Source of the DNA: UBA4823 sp034436035 | GTDB lineage: Bacteria > Chloroflexota > Anaerolineae > Anaerolineales > UBA4823 | Reading direction: 5' to 3' | DNA: 9,099 nt | Assembly: GCA_034436035.1 (NCBI GenBank) | Contig: DAOTVW010000084.1 | Location: 1 to 9,099 of the forward strand | Shown: positions 1 through 5,966 of the stretch, piece by piece | Layout of the letters: each line of letters begins with the position of its first letter | Numbering within the stretch: position 1 is the stretch's first letter | Translations under genes and position numbers: made by a program | Notes under the pieces: model-generated | Seen by the model: only the letters and a program-made list of their open reading frames with translations | Told to the model about the DNA's origin: nothing | The model's database searches: none

Positions 1-870
1 CTCGGCGGAAATCAAGATGTTGTGTACAGCCACAGTTATGATCCAAATGCGAAAGTGGAATTTCACTTTCATGGTCAAAAAGTCCGCATAACCTATAGCA
101 CTGGTGCGGATATGGGTATTTGGATTATTTTGTTGGATGGTGCCCCTTATATAGATCCAGACAGTGGTAAACCCTTACAAATTGATGCATATAGCCCGAC
201 TACTCGCTACGAAGTAAGTCAAATCATTACAGCTGAGACTTCCGCTGAGCACACGTTAGTGATAAGTAACAGCGGCGATAAAAACCCCCATAGTTCCAAT
301 ACTGGTATATCGCTTGCCACAATCGAAGTATTGCCCGCAATCCGCCATAGTAACCTGGGGCTTATATTCGGCGCAATCCTGTTATTAGAACTGCTCGGCT
401 TAGGGCTTTCTTTCTTGGTGGGTAACCTCTTATTTGGGAAATTCGTGCATTTCCTTGATACCAAACGAACGGTATTGCTTTCCTTAGGTGTCTATTCGGT
501 TATTGCAATTTGGGGATTTTTCCTCAACTCGACCATTGAATTTTGGTGTCTGGCGTGGATGGTCGCCATTGTGCAAGGCGGCAGTCAAGCGTTATCACGT
601 AGTCTTTACGCCACACTCTCCCCGGCCTCAAAGAGTGGTGAATTTTTTGGTTTATTTGGGGTGATGGATAAATTTTCAGCAATGATCGGTCCGCTTTTCT
701 TTGCAGCAGCAGGAACAATTTTCGGGAGTAGCCGTCCGGCTATTTTATCCATCATTGCCTTTTTCTTGATTGGCGGTATCCTTCTCGCCAGCGTCAATGT
801 CACCGAAGGGCGTCGAGTTGCCCAGGCAGAAGATGAAGCGTACTTTTCAAATAGCAGCCAAGCGGGGTAA
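1..870 (+). CDS. UMF1/Atg22-like MFS transporter with inserted extracytoplasmic beta-sandwich domain (3' part; 5' end outside window)
   Basis: The frame is open from base 1, so the gene starts upstream. The GTG at 22 is internal and only looks like a start. The visible part has two regions. Bases 1 to about 336 encode a soluble segment of about 110 residues, rich in alternating hydrophobic and polar residues, with the pattern of a lectin-like or galactose-binding-like beta-sandwich (motifs VRITYSTGADMGIW, LLDGAPY, IDAYSP, HTLVIS, IEVLP). The rest has about five membrane segments and UMF1-family hallmarks: FLDTKRTVLLSLGVYS, the QGGSQALSRSLYA motif, and SGEFFGLFGVMDKFSAMIGP. By comparison with the family, the soluble segment sits in an outward-facing loop before about TM8. 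The substrate is unknown; family members include vacuolar amino-acid effluxers (Atg22). A charged cytoplasmic tail follows the last helix. The stop lies 15 bases before menG, so co-transcription is likely. Confidence 0.8.
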   Translation, partial: LGGNQDVVYSHSYDPNAKVEFHFHGQKVRITYSTGADMGIWIILLDGAPYIDPDSGKPLQIDAYSPTTRYEVSQIITAETSAEHTLVISNSGDKNPHSSNTGISLATIEVLPAIRHSNLGLIFGAILLLELLGLGLSFLVGNLLFGKFVHFLDTKRTVLLSLGVYSVIAIWGFFLNSTIEFWCLAWMVAIVQGGSQALSRSLYATLSPASKSGEFFGLFGVMDKFSAMIGPLFFAAAGTIFGSSRPAILSIIAFFLIGGILLASVNVTEGRRVAQAEDEAYFSNSSQAG

Positions 871-873
871 ATT

Positions 874-877
874 GGAG
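874..877 (+). promoter_or_regulatory. Ribosome binding site deciding the menG start
   Basis: GGAG lies 8 bases before the ATG at 886 and only 2 bases before the in-frame TTG at 880. The ATG at 886 is therefore the better start. The ATG at 889 (11-base gap) is a possible alternative. Confidence 0.5.
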
Positions 878-885
878 TATTGGTA

Positions 886-1590
886 ATGATGGATCAACCC
901 CAAAGAAACGAAAACCATGCTGTTTACGTGCAAAACATGTTCGGACGCATCGCGCAACGCTATGATTTAATGAATCGCTTGATGACCGCCGGACAAGACC
1001 TCCGCTGGCGTAAAGAAGTAATTCGTTTCGCACAAATCCCTAAGGGAGGGAAAATCCTTGATATCGGCGCTGGCACTGGTGATCTAAGCCGCGAAGCATT
1101 AAAGCAACAACCAAAATGTCATCCAGTTGCCGCCGATTTCACCCTTGGAATGATGCAAGCGGGCCGAAAAAATGCAGTCAACAACTTCAGTTGGTGTGCC
1201 GCCGACGCAACTTGTTTGCCCTTTCGCAGTGAGTCATTTGACGCTGTGGTTTCTGGATTTTTACTGCGCAATGTCACAGACATCACCCAAGCATTACAAG
1301 AACAATATCGGGTTCTTAAACCTGGCGGACGTATCGTGTGTCTGGATACTACCCGTCCGAAACCGAACCTCTTTTCGCCTGCAATTAATTTCCATTTGAA
1401 TACAATCATCCCAATATTGGGAAAAATCATCACTGGAGATGGAGAAGCTTATTCATATCTACCTCAAAGCACACAGCATTTTCTATTTGCAGAGCAACTT
1501 GCAGAAAAGATGCAGCAAGCTAATTTCCAAAATGTATCTTTCAAACGCTTTATGTTTGGCACCATTGCTATCCATTGGGGAGTAAAATAA
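886..1590 (+). CDS. menG: Demethylmenaquinone/ubiquinone methyltransferase (UbiE/MenG family)
   Basis: This is a SAM-dependent C-methyltransferase that adds the ring methyl group in the last step of menaquinone synthesis, or the equivalent ubiquinone step, at the cytoplasmic side of the membrane. The 234-residue product has the usual family length. The N-terminal family signature MFGRIAQRYDLMNRLM is at residues 18-33 and the SAM-binding motif I LDIGAGTGD at 58-66. The acidic residue after strand 2 is in VAADFT (81-86), SGFLLRNV at 123-130 matches the family GLRNV block, VLKPGGRI is at 143-150, and the tail MFGTIAIHWG matches the family C-terminus. The ATG at 886 was chosen because GGAG sits 8 bases upstream. 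The next gene, ubiX, starts 4 bases after the stop, which supports a quinone-biosynthesis operon. An organism without ubiquinone would use it for menaquinone; the sequence alone does not separate the two substrates. Confidence 0.93.
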   Translation: MMDQPQRNENHAVYVQNMFGRIAQRYDLMNRLMTAGQDLRWRKEVIRFAQIPKGGKILDIGAGTGDLSREALKQQPKCHPVAADFTLGMMQAGRKNAVNNFSWCAADATCLPFRSESFDAVVSGFLLRNVTDITQALQEQYRVLKPGGRIVCLDTTRPKPNLFSPAINFHLNTIIPILGKIITGDGEAYSYLPQSTQHFLFAEQLAEKMQQANFQNVSFKRFMFGTIAIHWGVK

Positions 1591-1594
1591 GAAA

Positions 1595-2170
1595 ATGAAA
1601 TCGAATGACCGTATTGTGGTTGGTATATCCGGCGCCTCCGGTGTCATTTTAGGGATTCGACTTTTAGAGATATTAAAAACACTACCCATTGAAACCCACC
1701 TTATCCTCACGCCATCCGCTCGATTAACCATTAAGCAAGAAACGGATTGGGAGATCAAAGACATCCTTTCCTTGGCGGATGTCCATTATGCTTATCACGA
1801 TATCGCTGCCTCCATTGCTTCAGGATCTTTCCCTACCCGCGGGATGGTGGTTATCCCTTGTTCCATTAAAACCTTATCTGCCATTGCCAATTCTTACGCC
1901 GAAGATTTATTAACCCGAGCTGCCGATGTAACTCTAAAAGAAGGGCGCCCATTGATTCTGGTGGTGCGAGAGACCCCCCTGCACGCCGGACACCTGCGGT
2001 TAATGAATCTCGCGAATCAAGCCGGTGCGATCATTTTTCCCCCTGTCCCGGCTTTCTATACTCGTCCTGCAACCGTGGAAGACGTCGTGGATAATATTGT
2101 TGGGCGTGTGTTGGCAAGGCTGGGAATAGATAACGATCATTATCAAGTATGGAATCCAAAGCGGGAATGA
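1595..2170 (+). CDS. ubiX: Flavin prenyltransferase UbiX
   Basis: UbiX joins a dimethylallyl group to FMN to make prenylated FMN, the cofactor of UbiD-type decarboxylases used in quinone and aromatic-acid metabolism. The 191-residue product is of typical length. Family motifs run in order: GISGASG near the N-terminus (10-16, FMN phosphate loop), the ASIASGSF block (72-79), IPCSIKTL (87-94), AADVTLKEGRPLILVVRETPL (about 109-129) and PPVPAFYTRP (149-158). The ATG at 1595 is 4 bases after the menG stop. The GGGGAG at 1577-1582, inside the end of menG, is a possible ribosome site at a 12-base gap. The stop overlaps the next start as ATGA, suggesting translational coupling. No UbiD partner lies in the window; it may be upstream or elsewhere. 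Confidence 0.95.
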   Translation: MKSNDRIVVGISGASGVILGIRLLEILKTLPIETHLILTPSARLTIKQETDWEIKDILSLADVHYAYHDIAASIASGSFPTRGMVVIPCSIKTLSAIANSYAEDLLTRAADVTLKEGRPLILVVRETPLHAGHLRLMNLANQAGAIIFPPVPAFYTRPATVEDVVDNIVGRVLARLGIDNDHYQVWNPKRE

Positions 2171-2658
2171 GCCAGGAAATTCTGGCATTGCTAAAACTAT
2201 CCACCATGACACTCGCAACGGTTGGCAACGACGGACAGCCACATGCTGCAGCAGTCTATTTCGCTGCAGATGAAACGGCATTCTCTGCAAAATTAACCGT
2301 TACATCTTCACAAATATCCCCTGCCGAAAGCTCTCTTTCTATCTTTTTCTTTTCGGATTTATCCAGCCAGCACAGCCTAGATCTGGCGATCAATCCACGC
2401 GCGGCGGTTACCATTTATCCCGAAGTGTTCGAATGGCAGCAAATCCGCGGGTTGCAGATGCGCGGTGAGGTCCAGCTAATTCCCAAAGGCGCGGGATGGG
2501 ATTATGCCTGGTCTCTCTATCAAGCTAAGTTTTCATTTGTTTCAACGTTGAAGCCAATCGTGCGCCGAAATGCACTGTATCGTTTTATCCCTACTTGGCT
2601 GCGATGGCTCGACAACCGCACTCGATTGGGGTTTAAGAAAGAATGGGTTCTCCAATGA
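2167..2658 (+). CDS. Pyridoxamine 5'-phosphate oxidase-like FMN-binding protein
   Basis: The 163-residue product belongs to the PNPOx-like split-barrel family, whose members bind FMN or F420 and are mostly uncharacterised oxidoreductases. The N-terminal part shows the typical TLATVGNDGQPHAAAVYFAAD block (residues 15-35). It is followed by FFSDLSSQHSLDLAINPRAAVTIYPE (61-86) and RGLQMRGEVQLIP (94-106). The C-terminus LGFKKEWVLQ matches the usual family ending. An in-frame ATG at 2149 exists, but the one at 2167 is preferred: it overlaps the ubiX stop as ATGA, and the next junction downstream uses the same arrangement. A serine-rich stretch at about residues 38-57 looks like extra sequence before the FFSD strand. 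The true substrate is unknown. Its coupling to ubiX, which consumes FMN, is suggestive but is not proof of a shared pathway. Confidence 0.8.
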   Translation: MSQEILALLKLSTMTLATVGNDGQPHAAAVYFAADETAFSAKLTVTSSQISPAESSLSIFFFSDLSSQHSLDLAINPRAAVTIYPEVFEWQQIRGLQMRGEVQLIPKGAGWDYAWSLYQAKFSFVSTLKPIVRRNALYRFIPTWLRWLDNRTRLGFKKEWVLQ

Positions 2659-3392
2659 AAAGCAATTTTTCCGAAAAAGCTGCGCGCTGCGGGGAACCTT
2701 CTTACGTCTGGCGAAGTGGGCAGGAAAGACGGCTAAAGTTGATCCTTGCTGCGGCTGAACAGCGTGCCTACAGAACCGTTTTAGAGAACGGTTGCGGCGT
2801 TGGGATGTATTTAGAACAATTAGGGAATATTGCCCAGTTTGCGATTGGTTTGGAATATGATCTGGAGCGTGCGAAATTAGCATATTCTCGCTTTCCTATT
2901 GTTGTTAACGCTGCCGGAGAATATCTCCCTTTTAAGGAAAATTTCTTTGATCTCATCCTCAGCCATGAGGTCTTAGAACATGTTCAGGACGATCGAAAAG
3001 CGGTGACGGAAATCGTACGCGTTCTCAAACCTGGTGGCAGGTTAGTCCTTTTTGTCCCCAATCGCGGGTATCCTTTTGAAACGCATGGAATTTATTGGCG
3101 CGGTACCTATCACTTTGGAAATATCCCTCTCGTGAACTATTTGCCTGACTTCTTGCGAAACCGTCTCGCGCCCCACGTGAGGGTGTATAGCAAACGGTCG
3201 CTTACAGATTTATTTTCCGATCTGCCCGTTAAATTCGTCAAGAGGACAATTATCTTTGGCGCTTATGACAATATCATTGCCCGTTCTCCGAAATTGGGGT
3301 ATGCCATCCGTTCGGCTTTACAGAGCCTCGAGGCATCCCCATTGCGGTTTTTTGGTCTTTCTCATTTTTGGGTAGTCGAAAAATATTCATAG
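2655..3392 (+). CDS. Class I SAM-dependent methyltransferase (Methyltransf_11-like)
   Basis: The 245-residue product has a Rossmann-type SAM fold. Motif I is VLENGCGVG (42-50), the acidic end of strand 2 is GLEYDLERA (65-73), LPFKENFFDLILSHEVLEHV (91-110) covers the strand-4 region, and VLKPGGRLVLFVPN (123-136) is the post-motif. The C-terminal half has an aromatic-rich segment (HGIYWRGTYHFGNIPLVNYLP) resembling methyltransferases of lipid or glycan pathways. The substrate cannot be told from sequence. An in-frame ATG at 2643 exists; 2655 is preferred because it overlaps the previous stop as ATGA, like the junction upstream. It is the last gene of the + strand run and is followed by a GC-rich hairpin. 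Its position after menG does not show that it acts on quinones. Confidence 0.85.
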   Translation: MKSNFSEKAARCGEPSYVWRSGQERRLKLILAAAEQRAYRTVLENGCGVGMYLEQLGNIAQFAIGLEYDLERAKLAYSRFPIVVNAAGEYLPFKENFFDLILSHEVLEHVQDDRKAVTEIVRVLKPGGRLVLFVPNRGYPFETHGIYWRGTYHFGNIPLVNYLPDFLRNRLAPHVRVYSKRSLTDLFSDLPVKFVKRTIIFGAYDNIIARSPKLGYAIRSALQSLEASPLRFFGLSHFWVVEKYS

Positions 3393-3412
3393 GGCGGGAT
3401 TCCATTCCCGCC
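3393..3412 (+). terminator. Hairpin after the menG-ubiX operon, also a copy of a dispersed repeat
   Basis: GGCGGGA (3393-3399) pairs perfectly with TCCCGCC (3406-3412) around a 6-base loop, starting one base after the stop codon. It is followed by ATTTTC, only a weak U-tract. The same GGGATTCC..TCCCGCC core recurs near 3456 and 6549, so it is probably a repeat doing terminator duty. Confidence 0.5.
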
Positions 3413-3455
3413 ATTTTCATTACAATTTATGGCAGGACTTTATTTCCTTCATCAT

Positions 3456-3479
3456 GTAGGTTGGTATTCCGTTCCCACC
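3456..3479 (+). repeat. Degenerate copy of the GTAGGTTGG-ATTCC hairpin repeat
   Basis: This 24-base stretch matches 6550-6573 at 20 of 24 positions: both read GTAGGTTGG, then one variable base, then ATTCC, then a C-rich arm. The pairing potential is weaker here because the arms have diverged. It lies just before the first IS remnant. Confidence 0.5.
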
Positions 3480-3492
3480 ATTGATTCATGTT

Positions 3493-3915
3493 GTTGAAAC
3501 TACGGAAAAATAGGGTGTATCGATCATAAAACCGTGGTGATTCTATTTACAAGAAAAACCTATAGAAAAATACAAACCCTGCAACAACAAACAATGGGTT
3601 ATGTTGCCCTTTTCTCTGGAAGATCAGATTCTCCACGGCACGTTTGTCAAAAAGCGCCTTGACTTGTCGGTCTTTGAGGTGCAATATAGAAACGACGAAA
3701 TTGGCGTAGCCTATGCTTTGCGGCGGGTGGTTTTATGCCCGGCGGCTGGCGATTGTTGAGCTGCTAGTTGAGCCTGTCGAAACCCGGTGTTTACGAACAT
3801 CTGCGCAGACGGCATGAACCGATTCGCTTTGCGCACAAAACGAAATGTAAATATACAATGGAGATTGTTCGCAATAGTATATAATATCAGCAAAATCCAC
3901 GTCTTTGGGGGGCGA
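3493..3915 (+). pseudogene. IS1182-family transposase remnant, copy A (start lost, core deleted)
   Basis: From about 3562 a frame encodes an N-terminal transposase piece (KYKPCNNKQ, MLPFSLEDQILHGTF, KKRLDLSVFE, YRNDEIGVAYA) typical of IS1182-type transposases. The start codon is ATA instead of the ATG of copy B. The stretch matching EYIINKL of copy B is missing, and the whole catalytic core is gone. The sequence then jumps at about 3717 to the C-terminal end. There the frame reads VFTNICADGMNRFALRTKRN, then a QWRLFAIVYNISKIHVFGG end. This matches the family C-terminus (IVEPVFANI..RF.LR.K..VN.QW....HNI.KI). A 23-bp insertion at 3762-3784 shifts the frame between IVE and VF. The element is dead. 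Homology to copy B begins sharply at GTTGAAAC (3493); the right edge is blurred. Confidence 0.72.
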
Positions 3916-4081
3916 TGGTCTCCCAATCAGGGGCAGGATAGTCCCCTCCCAGAAGAATGGACGCCGTAAAAAGCTGTAGAACGGCCTTTCTAAGAAGTAA
4001 TCCGCTCCGCGAACAAGGGATTTTTCGAAAATTTCGTTAGGTGCTTGGTTTTATAAAGTTCAGTATATTAATTGTTCAATT
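3916..4081. other. Non-coding stretch before the MFS gene, with a cassette-boundary-like GTTAGGT
   Basis: No gene is seen. Weak similarity to the end of copy B continues for about 35 bases. GTTAGGT at 4036-4042 fits the integron core-site consensus GTTRRRY, and a short imperfect palindrome precedes it (CTAA 3990-3993 with TTAG 4037-4040; AATCC 3999-4003 with GGATT 4018-4022). The palindrome is too irregular to be called an attC site. The 39 bases from 4043 to the MFS start are A+T-rich and hold no convincing promoter or ribosome site. Confidence 0.35.
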
Positions 4082-5392
4082 ATGAAAATCTCCGAACAGC
4101 ATAGAAAAATTGCCAATTTTTTCGGCCTTAAAAAAAGTATCGTTGCTGTTCTTTCAATGGTCATTTTGATTGGAATGGGCGAAAAAATGGCGGAGCGTTT
4201 TTTGCCGCTTTATCTTATCGCTTTGGGAGGCGGGACATTTTCCATTGGCTTATTGAATGGTTTGGATAATTTACTAAGCGCACTTTATTCACTCCCTGGC
4301 GGTTACGCCAGCGACAAATTAGGTCATAAAAAAGCCTTATTTCTATTCAACTTAATTGCAATAGCTGGTTATGCAATCGTGATTGCATTTCCCTACTGGC
4401 AAGCCGTTATCATTGGCGCAATTCTTTTCATATCATGGACTGCAATCTCCCTGCCTGCAACAATGGAATTGATAGCAACTGTTTTACCAAAAAATAAGCG
4501 CACAATGGGCATATCGGTTAATTCCTTAGTTCGCCGTATCCCTATGGCTTTGGGACCAGTTATCGGCGGTGCACTAATTGGAATATATGGAGAAAAAACA
4601 GGTATCCATATTGCTTTTATTGTCGCATTGGTATTGGCGGGTGTCTCGCTCATCATTCAACAAACAATGATTGATGACACGCCTAAAGTTCAAAAAGAAA
4701 ACAACTCCTCGCAAAAGGGAGTTAACTTGATTACCCCGCAATTACGAAAATTGTTGGTCTCTGATATTTTGGTACGCTTTGCAGAACAAATCCCTTATGC
4801 TTTTGTCGTTGTCTGGTGCGTAAGCATCAACAAGATTACACCATTACAATTTGGTATATTAACAACAATCGAGATGGTCACAGCAATTTTGGTGTACATC
4901 CCTGTAGCATATCTGGCAGATAAGAGTACCAAGAAACCGTTTGTCGTAACGACTTTTGTATTTTTCACGATATTCCCATTGGTGTTGCTTGTCGCGCGAT
5001 CTTTTTGGGTAATGGTTATTGCTTTTATCATTCGGGGATTGAAAGAATTTGGCGAGCCAACCCGAAAAGCCTTAATAATGGATTTGGCCCCTGAAAGCAG
5101 GAAGGCGGCAACCTTCGGAATCTATTATCTTATTCGTGATATTATTGTATCCATTGCCGCTTTTGGCGGCGCGTTGCTTTGGGATTCATCCACAGCAGAA
5201 CTTATCATAGATACAATTGGTATAGGAAATTCTCTGTTGCCTTTCTTCAAAGTCGTTACTTCGCCTGCAACAAATTTTCTGGTAGCTTTCGGCTTTGGAT
5301 TGATAGGCACGTTATACTTTGCTATCTTTGGTCAAGATTTGGGGCATGCCCCTATAATAAATATGCCAACGGAAAAGGATAAATCACTATGA
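4082..5392 (+). CDS. MFS transporter linked to ChrB (probable efflux of chromate or another toxic ion)
   Basis: The 436-residue protein has about 12 hydrophobic segments, split by a polar cytoplasmic loop near residues 195-222 (KVQKENNSSQKG). The MFS motif A is clear in the TM2-TM3 loop (GGYASDKLGHKKA, about 73-85), and its weaker repeat in the second half is AYLADKSTKKPF (276-287). A long conserved-looking block, RGLKEFGEPTRKALIMDLAP (318-337) followed by GIYYLIRD (346-353), sits before the last helices. The start at 4082 has no Shine-Dalgarno sequence, and no better in-frame start exists upstream. Its end overlaps the chrB-like gene as ATGA, so both are made together. The pairing implies efflux tied to chromate or oxyanion resistance, with an MFS protein in the place usually held by ChrA. 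This function is inferred from the neighbour only. Parts are visibly A+T-rich (4321-4380 has 19 G+C of 60), which is compatible with transfer. Confidence 0.85.
   Translation: MKISEQHRKIANFFGLKKSIVAVLSMVILIGMGEKMAERFLPLYLIALGGGTFSIGLLNGLDNLLSALYSLPGGYASDKLGHKKALFLFNLIAIAGYAIVIAFPYWQAVIIGAILFISWTAISLPATMELIATVLPKNKRTMGISVNSLVRRIPMALGPVIGGALIGIYGEKTGIHIAFIVALVLAGVSLIIQQTMIDDTPKVQKENNSSQKGVNLITPQLRKLLVSDILVRFAEQIPYAFVVVWCVSINKITPLQFGILTTIEMVTAILVYIPVAYLADKSTKKPFVVTTFVFFTIFPLVLLVARSFWVMVIAFIIRGLKEFGEPTRKALIMDLAPESRKAATFGIYYLIRDIIVSIAAFGGALLWDSSTAELIIDTIGIGNSLLPFFKVVTSPATNFLVAFGFGLIGTLYFAIFGQDLGHAPIINMPTEKDKSL
5375..5379 (+). promoter_or_regulatory. Ribosome binding site of the chrB-like gene
   Basis: AAGGA lies 9 bases before the ATG at 5389, inside the end of the transporter gene. 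The overlapping start therefore has its own ribosome site, in contrast to the transporter start, which has none. Confidence 0.5.
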
Positions 5393-5820
5393 AATGGGTT
5401 ACTCGTTCACATATTCATGTTGACCGCGTCGCGTGTCCTTGGCTCATTACTCGATTCATTGATTCGAATGCCGAGTTTATCTTTGTTGCTAAGAGTCAAG
5501 TGGAACAGGTAGTAAGAGAAATAGGAGCGATACCTTATGACGTTCCTGATGTTGAACTTGGACATAAAAATGGTAAATGCTCATTTGAATCCATTGTCGA
5601 AAAATATGAATTGACTGACCCTGCTTTGCTTCGACTTGCCAAAATTATTCACGCGGCAGATATTGAAAGCGAATTTCACACCGACATAATTGCCGCAGGT
5701 CTAGAAGCCATTGCAACTGGATTTAGCGTACGCTTTCCTGATGATTTAGAAAATTTAGAAAGGCAATTTGAAGTATATGACGCCCTGTACGCATGGTGTC
5801 GTTTGCAAGCGGCAAAGTGA
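5389..5820 (+). CDS. Stand-alone ChrB C-terminal-domain protein (chromate resistance)
   Basis: The 143-residue product corresponds to the C-terminal domain of ChrB alone. The strongly conserved block HIHVDRVACPWLITRFID is at residues 8-25. It is followed by GKCSFESIV (62-70), LTDPALLRLAKIIHAADI (75-92) and AGLEAIATGF (103-112). Full-length ChrB proteins carry an additional N-terminal domain, which is absent. ChrB is known as a chromate-responsive regulator or accessory factor of chromate export; what the isolated domain does is not settled. Conserved Cys16 and Cys64, with His8, His10 and His88, could bind metal or sense redox state, but that is inference. Translation is coupled to the MFS gene by an ATGA overlap. 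The stop is followed 17 bases later by an attC-like palindrome. Its own ChrA is not in the window. Confidence 0.85.
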   Translation: MKWVTRSHIHVDRVACPWLITRFIDSNAEFIFVAKSQVEQVVREIGAIPYDVPDVELGHKNGKCSFESIVEKYELTDPALLRLAKIIHAADIESEFHTDIIAAGLEAIATGFSVRFPDDLENLERQFEVYDALYAWCRLQAAK

Positions 5821-5837
5821 TCTTAAGGTCAAACAGC

Positions 5838-5966
5838 GTCTAACACCGCGTGCAGCCGATTGGTGGGATTCTGCCGCATTTTCCGGCAGTTTTCTGGCTT
5901 CGGGCTTTTCCTGCTCCCGAAGTGAATCCCAGCTCGCCCACCAGCGGCGAACGCAAACCGTTGAAA
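5838..5966 (+). other. attC-like imperfect palindrome downstream of chrB
   Basis: The element opens with GTCTAAC (5838-5844), fitting the integron RYYYAAC box, and closes with GTTGAAA (5960-5966), which fits GTTRRRY except for its last base. Between them the arms are complementary in order: GCG 5848-5850 with CGC 5952-5954, CCG 5856-5858 with CGG 5945-5947, and TGGTGGG 5861-5867 with CCCACCA 5937-5943. Unpaired bases lie on both sides, as in real attC sites. The interior holds two further hairpins, 5871-5889 and 5898-5922. GGGATTC (5865-5871) can alternatively pair with GAATCCC (5924-5930). The length of about 130 bp is within the attC range. No integrase gene is visible, so it could instead be a dispersed attC-like repeat. 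Confidence 0.5.
5871..5893 (+). terminator. Possible Rho-independent terminator of the MFS-chrB operon
   Basis: CTGCCG (5871-5876) pairs with CGGCAG (5884-5889) over a 7-base loop and is followed directly by TTTT. It lies about 50 bases after the chrB stop, inside the attC-like element, and could end transcription of the two-gene operon. Confidence 0.45.

Noticed and set aside
22..24. GTG as the start of the first gene
   Set aside because: The frame is open back to base 1, and the protein would begin in the middle of a transporter, so the real start is upstream.
3787..3969. 60-codon open frame with transposase-like residues
   Set aside because: It is only the C-terminal end of the IS1182-type transposase; the internal ATG is not a real start and the catalytic core is missing.
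3990..4042. A second, upstream attC site ending at GTTAGGT
   Set aside because: The arms (CTAA/TTAG and AATCC/GGATT) are short and unequally spaced, and no RYYYAAC box was found. Only the core heptamer is supported.
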